DNA of 12,689 bases from Polaribacter sp. (lineage in GTDB: Bacteria > Bacteroidota > Bacteroidia > Flavobacteriales > Flavobacteriaceae), in contig JAQWOW010000239.1 of NCBI GenBank assembly GCA_029245665.1, positions 1-12,689 of the forward strand. Reading direction: 5' to 3'. A program made the position numbers and the translations under genes. The notes under the pieces are model-generated. The model had not been told where the DNA came from, ran no database searches, and saw only the letters and a program-made list of their open reading frames with translations. Of the stretch, positions 1-5,385 are shown one piece after another (positions within the stretch are counted from its first letter, which is position 1; each line of letters starts with the position of its first letter).

Positions 1-1
1 T

Positions 2-778
2 TTGTCAGATTATGCATCTGGTTTTGAACTTGGGCAAGGTTTTACAAACAATCCTTATGCATTAGACAATTTTAGATTAGAAAATACCAAAGCAGAATCA
101 CATTTAAGAATTGGGTGGATGCGATCTGTAGTTCATATTCACAGTGGATTTGGTAATAATTCTTTTGTAGATGAATTGGCTAATGCAGCCAATATAGATC
201 CTCTTCAATTTCATTTAGATTTAATCGGAAAAGACCGAATTATTCAAGGGAAATCTAAATACCCATACAATACAAAAAGAATGAAAGAAGTGTTGAAAAA
301 TACAGCACAAAAAGCTAATTGGGGAAGAAAATTACCTGAAAGTCAGGGCATTGGAATTGCACTTCATTATAGTTTTTACAGTTATGTAGCAACTGCAGTT
401 GAGGTCTCTGTGAAAAATGGTAGGGTAAAAATTGAAAATATATGGACAACCATAGATTGTGGGTTGTCTTTGAATAAAGACAATATTAAAAATCAATTAG
501 AAGGTGCTGCCATTTTCGGAATGTCTCTTGCTCTTTATGGAAAAATTTCTACAAAAAACGGAGCAGTAGAGCAACATAATTTCTATGACTACCCAATGAC
601 AAGAATGAAAGATACTCCTAACAGTCATATAGATATTTTAGATAAAATGGACGAACCGCCAACAGGTGTTGGTGAACCCGGTGTTCCTGTTATAGCCCCT
701 GCAATTTGCAATGCTATTTTTAATGCCACAGGGAAACGTTATAGAACGTTACCGCTGATTGATGAGGGATTGGTGTAA
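2..778 (+). CDS. Molybdopterin-binding oxidoreductase subunit, C-terminal part (IorB / xanthine dehydrogenase large-subunit type); 5' end outside window
   Basis: About 258 codons of the C-terminal part of a molybdenum hydroxylase large subunit are present. The reading frame is open to the left edge, so the true start lies upstream and the TTG at position 2 is not a start. Recognisable elements are an NFRLEN/GWMRSV region (in-window residues about 23-43), an NQLEGAAIFGMSLALYG segment (164-180), and PPTGVGEPGVP (219-229). In that last motif the Glu at 225 matches the conserved active-site glutamate of the family. The exact style of these motifs (PPTGVGEPG, then NAIFNATGKR) is typical of isoquinoline 1-oxidoreductase beta-type proteins. 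Family members hydroxylate N-heterocycles or oxidise aldehydes using Mo-cytosine dinucleotide and a small 2Fe-2S partner subunit, probably encoded upstream and not visible here. The substrate cannot be told from this fragment. The end is secure: TAA at 776-778. Confidence 0.88.
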   Translation: MSDYASGFELGQGFTNNPYALDNFRLENTKAESHLRIGWMRSVVHIHSGFGNNSFVDELANAANIDPLQFHLDLIGKDRIIQGKSKYPYNTKRMKEVLKNTAQKANWGRKLPESQGIGIALHYSFYSYVATAVEVSVKNGRVKIENIWTTIDCGLSLNKDNIKNQLEGAAIFGMSLALYGKISTKNGAVEQHNFYDYPMTRMKDTPNSHIDILDKMDEPPTGVGEPGVPVIAPAICNAIFNATGKRYRTLPLIDEGLV

Positions 779-823
779 AATAGTTTATAATAGAATTTAA
801 ATCATAAGATGTGTTCTTATAAA

Positions 824-847
824 AAATCCTGCTAAAAAGCAGGATTT
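824..847 (-). terminator. Intrinsic terminator hairpin between the convergent oxidoreductase and sulP-type genes
   Basis: This is a perfect 10-bp inverted repeat: AAATCCTGCT at 824-833 pairs with AGCAGGATTT at 838-847 around an AAAA loop. Read on the minus strand, the hairpin begins 10 nt past the transporter stop codon and runs into a T-rich stretch (TTTTTT across the stem base, then ATAAG). That makes it a good terminator for the transporter. On the plus strand it is followed by a weaker T stretch, so it may also stop the oxidoreductase transcript (bidirectional use is inferred). Confidence 0.85.
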
Positions 848-857
848 AAATATTTAT

Positions 858-2486
858 CTAAAACTGATACTCACCCAAAGGCTTTGGGAAATCTTCAGGG
901 TTTGCAGCTAAATGATATCTTGGATCGTCAATTGCTTCTTCAATTATATCTTTGAAAATAGGACTTGCTTTGTATAGTAAAACTTTACAATCTTCACTTA
1001 AATGTTTTAGTCTAATTTTTTTATTTGCAGCTTGGTATTTTTCAACCAAAGCAAAAATGGCTTCAATAGCAGAGTGATCAGAAATGCGAGCTTCAATAAA
1101 ATCAATTTCTACACTTTCTGGATCATTTTTGATATCAAATTTTTCATTAAAAGCAGAGATGCTTCCAAAGAACAAAGGCCCCCAGATTTCGTATACTTTA
1201 GCGCCATCTTCTCGGATGCGTTTTCTGGCTCTAATTCTTCTAGCATTCTCCCAAGCAAAAACCAATGCAGAGACAATTACTCCAGAAATTACAGCAATTG
1301 CCAAATCAAAAATTACAGTTAGCGCAGATACTAAAATCAATACAAAAATATCTGTTTTGGGTATTTTATTTAAAATTCTAAAACTAGACCAGGCAAATGT
1401 GCCAATAACGACCATAAACATTACACCTACAAGAGCAGCAATAGGAACTTGTTCTATATAAGAAGATGCAAAAAGAATAAACATCAATAGCATTACTGCA
1501 GCAGTAATTCCAGATAGACGACCACGGCCACCCCCCTTTATATTAATGATAGATTGTCCAATCATGGCACAACCGCCCATTCCGCCAAACAAACCTGTAA
1601 GAATATTTGCACTCCCTTGAGCAACACATTCTTTATTAGAATTCCCACGAGTTTCGGTTAAATCATCAATTAAATTTAAGGTCATTAAAGATTCAATTAA
1701 GCCAATAGCAGCAAGAATCAGTGCATAAGGAAAAATAAATTGTAAGGTTTTGAAATTTAAAGGAATGTTATAAAATGTTTCTAGAACAGGAACAGGGAAA
1801 CCTCCTTTTAAACCCTCGCCACCTCCATCTTTAATAAAAGAACCTACTGTAGCCACGTCTAAATTTGAAAAAATTACAATTCCAGTAACTATCAATATGG
1901 CAATAAGTGCCTCTGGCAATTTTTTTGTTGCTTTTATTTTTGGTAAACCCCACATAATTAACATCGTTAATCCTACTAAACCTACCATGTATCCTAAAGA
2001 AGTTCCTTCTAGCCAAACTTTTTCTTCCCCTACAGTTTGTTTAAACATTCCTAATTGAGATAAGAAAATTACAATTGCTAAACCATTAACAAACCCCATC
2101 ATTACAGGATGTGGTATTAATCTCACAAATTTACCAAGCTTAAAAAGACCCGCTAAAACCTGTATAATTCCCATCAAAATTACAGTTAAAAACAGGTAAT
2201 ATAAACCAAGATTCTCATCAGAATTCCCCATGGTATTTCCTTCAGCAACTAAAGAAACCATCACAACTGCAAGGGCACCAGTTGCTCCTGATATCATGCC
2301 AGGTCTTCCACCAAAGATGGAGGTAATCAAGCCCACCATAAAAGCGGCATAGAGACCTACAAGAGGATCAACACCTGCGACAAAGGCAAATGCCACAGCT
2401 TCAGGAACTAATGCTAGTGCTACAGTAATACCTGATAACAGGTCATTTCTTACATTTTTAACCCGTTTGGTAATAAATTCAGTCAT
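858..2486 (-). CDS. SulP/SLC26-family anion transporter with STAS domain (BicA-like, probable bicarbonate or sulfate uptake)
   Basis: This 542-aa integral membrane protein has many hydrophobic helices over residues about 15-415 and a cytoplasmic C-terminal STAS domain (about 430-520, with DHSAIEAI at 470-477 as the usual STAS helix motif). Length and order match complete SulP proteins. The core holds RPGMISGATGA (61-71), ESLMTLNLIDD (265-275) and a glycine-rich GGMGGCAMIGQSIIN stretch (301-315) followed by GGGRGRLSG. These motifs resemble the cyanobacterial BicA branch, which carries out Na+-dependent bicarbonate uptake, more than classical sulfate permeases. This is judged by recalled sequence, so substrate is an inference. 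No carbonic anhydrase or sulfate-assimilation gene lies nearby to decide it. ATG at 2486 is chosen because the MTEFITKRVKNVRNDLLSG N-terminus is typical and a TAnnTTTG box sits just upstream. The stop is TAG. It follows the NUDIX gene by 50 nt but appears to have its own promoter. Confidence 0.92.
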   Translation of the reverse strand: MTEFITKRVKNVRNDLLSGITVALALVPEAVAFAFVAGVDPLVGLYAAFMVGLITSIFGGRPGMISGATGALAVVMVSLVAEGNTMGNSDENLGLYYLFLTVILMGIIQVLAGLFKLGKFVRLIPHPVMMGFVNGLAIVIFLSQLGMFKQTVGEEKVWLEGTSLGYMVGLVGLTMLIMWGLPKIKATKKLPEALIAILIVTGIVIFSNLDVATVGSFIKDGGGEGLKGGFPVPVLETFYNIPLNFKTLQFIFPYALILAAIGLIESLMTLNLIDDLTETRGNSNKECVAQGSANILTGLFGGMGGCAMIGQSIINIKGGGRGRLSGITAAVMLLMFILFASSYIEQVPIAALVGVMFMVVIGTFAWSSFRILNKIPKTDIFVLILVSALTVIFDLAIAVISGVIVSALVFAWENARRIRARKRIREDGAKVYEIWGPLFFGSISAFNEKFDIKNDPESVEIDFIEARISDHSAIEAIFALVEKYQAANKKIRLKHLSEDCKVLLYKASPIFKDIIEEAIDDPRYHLAANPEDFPKPLGEYQF

Positions 2487-2511
2487 AGTTTGGATGCTTT
2501 TTACAAGTCGC

Positions 2512-2519
2512 CAAAGATA
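2512..2519 (-). promoter_or_regulatory. Predicted Bacteroidota -7 promoter box for the SulP transporter gene
   Basis: On the minus strand this reads TATCTTTG, an exact match to the Bacteroidota sigma-A -7 consensus TAnnTTTG. It lies 25 nt ahead of the ATG, so the predicted leader is about 20 nt. No good TTG -33 element is visible at the usual distance. It lies in the 50-nt gap after the NUDIX gene. Confidence 0.55.
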
Positions 2520-2536
2520 GAAGGTTTTTTTGAATA

Positions 2537-3133
2537 TTACCCTTCTTTATAAGTATCATAAACTAATTTAATATTAGCATATGAATTTTTTAAAGCCTCC
2601 TTAACCGCTTTCATATTTTTGAAGATAACCTCAGTAATTCCTTCTTCAATTTGTGGAACTAACTCTTTATTATAATCAGACGTCATTAAGAACCAATGTG
2701 TTTCTTTTAACGTAATTCCGTTTCGGTTATAAATATGGTATGTTGTTGTTAAAGGTTTTATAAGTTTTAAATTAAAAATTCCGCATTCTTCTTCAACCTC
2801 TCTTATAGCTGCTGTTTCGATACTTTCACCTTTTTCAATACAGCCTTTTGGTAAATCCCAACTATTATTTCTATATATAAATAATAGTTCTTTTTTAGGG
2901 TTTAAAACCAATCCACCGGCTGCAGAAATTATTTTAAAATTTTTAAAAAAAAGTTCTTTAGATAGTTCTAAATTATGGCAGAATATAAGGATACCATTAA
3001 TAGAGTTAGAGGTGAGTTTGTCTAAAATTTCGGAAACAATTAAATTTTTAAACAAGTAAACTTTGTACTTATTTTCTTTGGGCAGAGAATCTGTTAAAAT
3101 AATTGGTTTGTCGTTTACAAAAACTTTATACAT
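2537..3133 (-). CDS. NUDIX hydrolase with N-terminal extension
   Basis: This is a 198-aa protein from ATG 3133. The Nudix box is complete (G-x5-E-x7-REVEEECGI, residues 97-119), with the catalytic REVEEE glutamates that bind Mg2+. The Nudix fold begins near residue 68 (ISAAGGLVLNPKKELLFIYR). An N-terminal segment of about 65 residues precedes it that I do not recognise as a named domain. NUDIX enzymes cleave nucleoside diphosphates linked to another group, but the substrate here is unknown. The frame stays open upstream to a TTG at 3154. That codon lies inside the predicted -7 box (3152-3159), so it would not be in the transcript, and ATG 3133 is preferred. The gene diverges from pyrE with 7 bp between start codons and precedes the SulP gene. 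It could be a house-cleaning enzyme for nucleotides; this is inference from context. Confidence 0.9.
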   Translation of the reverse strand: MYKVFVNDKPIILTDSLPKENKYKVYLFKNLIVSEILDKLTSNSINGILIFCHNLELSKELFFKNFKIISAAGGLVLNPKKELLFIYRNNSWDLPKGCIEKGESIETAAIREVEEECGIFNLKLIKPLTTTYHIYNRNGITLKETHWFLMTSDYNKELVPQIEEGITEVIFKNMKAVKEALKNSYANIKLVYDTYKEG

Positions 3134-3136
3134 TTG
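3107..3136 (+). promoter_or_regulatory. Predicted pyrE promoter (TTTG, 18-bp spacer, TACATTTG), giving a leaderless or near-leaderless mRNA
   Basis: A TTTG at 3107-3110 fits the Bacteroidota -33 element. After an 18-bp spacer comes TACATTTG at 3129-3136, an exact TAnnTTTG -7 box. It ends only 4 nt before the pyrE ATG at 3141, so transcription should start at or within a few bases of that ATG. It lies within the first codons of the divergent NUDIX gene; the NUDIX start codon (3131-3133) is inside the -7 box. This is the best two-element promoter match in the window. Confidence 0.6.
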
Positions 3137-3140
3137 CCTT

Positions 3141-3782
3141 ATGATATTAAACAAAGATACAGCAAAAAAAACAGCTGAACTTTTACTGCAAATAAAAGCT
3201 ATAAAATTAAGTCCAAATGATCCATTTACTTGGGCCTCTGGTTGGAATTCTCCAATATATTGTGATAATAGAATTACTTTATCTTATCCTGCGGTTAGAA
3301 TTTTTTTAAAAGAAGAAATTGCTAAAATAGTGGAGCAACAACATGGCAAGCCAGATGTTATCGCTGGTGTAGCTACAGGTGCAATTGCTATTGGTATTTT
3401 AGTAGCTCAAGAATTGGGAGTTCCTTTTATATATGTGAGACCAGAACCTAAAAAGCATGGTCGAAAAAATCAAATTGAAGGATGTTTAGAAAGTGGCCAA
3501 AATGTTGTTGTAATTGAAGATTTAATTAGCACTGGAAATAGTAGCTTAAATGCAGTAGAGGCTTTGAAAGAAGCTGGTGCTGTTGTAAAGGGGATGGTGG
3601 CAATTTTTACATACGGATTTGATGTAGCAACTAAGAATTTTGAAGATAAAAACATTGAACTTACCACCTTGAGTAGTTATGAAAATGTTTTAGAACAAGC
3701 TTTAGATAGTAATTATATATCTGACAAAGAATTGGTTACATTGAGTGATTGGAGAAGAAACCCAAGTGAGTGGAGACAATAA
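3141..3782 (+). CDS. pyrE: Orotate phosphoribosyltransferase
   Basis: This is a 213-aa enzyme of UMP synthesis, converting orotate plus PRPP to orotidine 5'-phosphate and pyrophosphate in the cytoplasm. The PRPP-binding motif VVVIEDLISTG is at residues 122-132. The mobile catalytic loop KKHGRKNQIEG is at 104-114, with the usual lysines, arginine and histidine. The N-terminal WASGWNSPIYCDNR segment is characteristic of bacterial PyrE. Length is normal for the family. ATG 3141 is chosen because MILNKDTAKKTAELLLQI aligns with known N-termini. The longer frame back to 3063 would run through the NUDIX gene and the promoter. There is no Shine-Dalgarno sequence. The SRPBCC gene follows after 10 nt and is probably cotranscribed. 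Confidence 0.96.
   Translation: MILNKDTAKKTAELLLQIKAIKLSPNDPFTWASGWNSPIYCDNRITLSYPAVRIFLKEEIAKIVEQQHGKPDVIAGVATGAIAIGILVAQELGVPFIYVRPEPKKHGRKNQIEGCLESGQNVVVIEDLISTGNSSLNAVEALKEAGAVVKGMVAIFTYGFDVATKNFEDKNIELTTLSSYENVLEQALDSNYISDKELVTLSDWRRNPSEWRQ
3152..3159 (-). promoter_or_regulatory. Predicted -7 box for the NUDIX gene, lying inside pyrE codons
   Basis: The minus strand reads TATCTTTG, an exact TAnnTTTG match and identical to the box ahead of the SulP gene. It is 18 nt upstream of the NUDIX ATG, so the predicted transcript would start near 3148, within the first codons of pyrE, and run left across the pyrE promoter. No TTG is seen at the usual -33 distance. Confidence 0.5.
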
Positions 3783-3792
3783 AATAAGAACT

Positions 3793-4182
3793 ATGAATAT
3801 TGAAGGAACGAAAGTCACAACGCAAAAGTCTGCAAAAGAAGTTTATACTTTTTTTACAGAATTATTAAATTTTGAAAACTTAATGCCCGAAAATATTGAA
3901 AAATTTGAAGTTGATGGAGATTCTTTCGTTTTTGGACTCAAAGGCATGCCAGAAATTAGATTAGTTCTTAAAGAAAAAATAGAATATTCAAGAATCGTTT
4001 TGGGTGCAGCAAGTAGTAAACTGCCTTTCACATTGGCTGCCAATATTGAGGAAGTGTCAGAAAATTCTAGTACAGTTCAATTACAATTTGATGGAGATTT
4101 TAATCCGATGATGACAATGATGATAAAAAAACCACTAACGAAATTTGTAGATACGCTTACTGATAATATAGCCTTACTTTAA
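3793..4182 (+). CDS. Small SRPBCC-superfamily (START/Bet v1-like) protein, function unknown
   Basis: This is a 129-aa soluble protein with no signal peptide or membrane segment. The pattern fits the SRPBCC helix-grip fold: a first strand (NIEGTKVTTQKS), a helix pair with FFTELLNFENLMP (about residues 20-32), alternating beta strands, and a long C-terminal helix with MMTMMIKKPLTKFVDTLTDNI (about 102-123). Proteins of this fold bind hydrophobic ligands or assist other enzymes. No ligand can be assigned here. ATG 3793 is chosen over an in-frame ATG at 3745, which would lie inside pyrE and add 16 residues unlike the fold. It sits 10 nt after pyrE. Its TAA at 4180-4182 overlaps the birA stop on the other strand. 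Confidence 0.8.
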   Translation: MNIEGTKVTTQKSAKEVYTFFTELLNFENLMPENIEKFEVDGDSFVFGLKGMPEIRLVLKEKIEYSRIVLGAASSKLPFTLAANIEEVSENSSTVQLQFDGDFNPMMTMMIKKPLTKFVDTLTDNIALL

Positions 4183-4910
4183 AGGAAAGAAACTTCTTTT
4201 ATTCCGTATTCTTCAGTAGAGTTGTCTTCTAACTTAATTTGAAGTTTTCCATCATTAGAAATTCCAGAAATTATTCCCATAAAAACATCACCATTATTAT
4301 TTTTAAACATCGAAGGGATGTCTTTTTTGTATAAGACATTTAAGTAATTTTCCTCTAAAAGTTTAAATTTTTTAAGTTCTAGTAAATTTATTTTCTCTTC
4401 AAGTTCAATCAAAATTTCTTTTAATAATTTCTCTAAATCAAACTCAATTGAAGTTTCTAATTTTAACGAGGTAGGATTGTTAATAGATTCTGGAAATTTT
4501 TCTTGGTTCACATTCAGTCCAATTCCAACGATAGCATTTTTTATGTTTTCACCAAAAAAAGTATTTTCAATAAGAATCCCACAAATTTTTTTGTTTGCTG
4601 ACAGAATGTCGTTAGGCCATTTTATATGAGTTTTTAATAAATTTTTAGACAACAATACATTATGAATGGCTTGAGAAATAGCAAAATTTAAATATTTTTG
4701 GTGAATTATTTTTAAATTTTTAAATGATATAAACACACTGAATGTGAGGTTTTTATGTGGTTCAGAATTCCAGTTTTTTTCTAGTTGACCTCTCCCTTTT
4801 GTTTGGTTTGTGGTAACTACAACAGTAAAATTTCTTGGGGTAGAATTTTGCAGCAAACTCTTTAAAAAAGAATTTGTAGAATCGGTGGCATTAAGTTTGA
4901 TTATTTCCAA
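4179..4910 (-). CDS. birA: Biotin--[acetyl-CoA carboxylase] ligase, class I, with TTG start
   Basis: This 243-aa cytoplasmic enzyme activates biotin with ATP and attaches it to the biotin carrier domain of carboxylases, mainly acetyl-CoA carboxylase, the first step of fatty-acid synthesis. Motifs are the biotinyl-AMP loop region KGRGQLEKNW (residues 38-47), HIKWPNDIL with the catalytic lysine (95-103), KICGILIEN (108-116) and GIGLNVN. The protein starts directly at the catalytic domain (IKLNATDSTNSFLK), so the DNA-binding N-terminal domain of E. coli BirA is absent and it should not repress transcription. The only usable start is TTG at 4910. An in-frame stop lies 6 nt upstream, and the first in-frame ATG is far downstream in the C-terminal region. 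It converges on the SRPBCC gene with overlapping stops, and diverges from rsfS across 86 bp. Confidence 0.94.
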   Translation of the reverse strand: MEIIKLNATDSTNSFLKSLLQNSTPRNFTVVVTTNQTKGRGQLEKNWNSEPHKNLTFSVFISFKNLKIIHQKYLNFAISQAIHNVLLSKNLLKTHIKWPNDILSANKKICGILIENTFFGENIKNAIVGIGLNVNQEKFPESINNPTSLKLETSIEFDLEKLLKEILIELEEKINLLELKKFKLLEENYLNVLYKKDIPSMFKNNNGDVFMGIISGISNDGKLQIKLEDNSTEEYGIKEVSFL

Positions 4911-4967
4911 TTGTTAAATAAAGTGTAAAGTACTGTAATTATAAGCAAAATACTCGCAAAAAAATAA

Positions 4968-4975
4968 TAACTTTG
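4968..4975 (+). promoter_or_regulatory. Predicted -7 box (TAACTTTG) for the rsfS-ftsH-cdsA operon
   Basis: TAACTTTG exactly matches TAnnTTTG and lies 21 nt before the rsfS ATG, giving a leader of about 15 nt. No clear -33 TTG is visible. It is the only exact box seen in the 86-bp birA-rsfS gap. The short spacings that follow suggest it can serve all seven downstream genes. Confidence 0.6.
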
Positions 4976-4996
4976 CGTTAAATTAGAAAAAAGTTA

Positions 4997-5365
4997 ATGA
5001 CAAAAAAACAAGTAAGTACAGATGATTTAATTGCTTTAATCATAAAAGGGATTGACGATATTAAAGGAGATGATATTCAATTGTTAGACTTACGAGATAT
5101 AGAAAATACTGTTTGCGATTATTTCATAATTTGTTCTGGTAATTCAAATACACAAGTCAATGCAATTTCTGGTTCTATTCAAAAAATAGTCAGTAAAGAA
5201 CTAAAAGACAAACCATGGCACATAGAAGGCCAAACAAACTCAGAATGGGTTTTAATGGATTATGTTAACGTAGTTGTTCATATTTTTCAGAAACACGTTC
5301 GTGAGTATTATGATATAGAAAGTCTCTGGGGTGACGCAAAAATCACAGAGATAAATCCAGTTTAA
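4997..5365 (+). CDS. rsfS: Ribosome silencing factor RsfS (Iojap/DUF143 family)
   Basis: This is a 122-aa protein of normal family length. RsfS binds ribosomal protein L14 on the 50S subunit and blocks subunit joining when nutrients are short. Diagnostic features are LLDLRDIENTVCDYFIICSG (residues 24-43), PWHIEGQTNSEWVLMDY (73-89), and the C-terminal VREYYDIESLWGDA (101-114), which is nearly invariant in the family. The start is preceded by an A-rich stretch rather than a Shine-Dalgarno sequence, as usual in Bacteroidota. It is the first gene of the operon. ftsH follows after 20 nt. Confidence 0.95.
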   Translation: MTKKQVSTDDLIALIIKGIDDIKGDDIQLLDLRDIENTVCDYFIICSGNSNTQVNAISGSIQKIVSKELKDKPWHIEGQTNSEWVLMDYVNVVVHIFQKHVREYYDIESLWGDAKITEINPV

Positions 5366-5385
5366 TTTTTTTATTTTTAAAATAA

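Noticed and set aside
1032..1461. Open frames on the plus strand inside the SulP gene
   Set aside because: They lie fully within a well-supported transporter gene on the other strand, show no recognisable domain and look like antisense shadows.
2518..2546. Imperfect hairpin AGAAGG...CCTTCT after the NUDIX gene as a terminator
   Set aside because: The arms are about 6 bp with a 16-nt loop, one arm includes the last codons of the NUDIX gene, and no proper T-tract follows on the minus strand.
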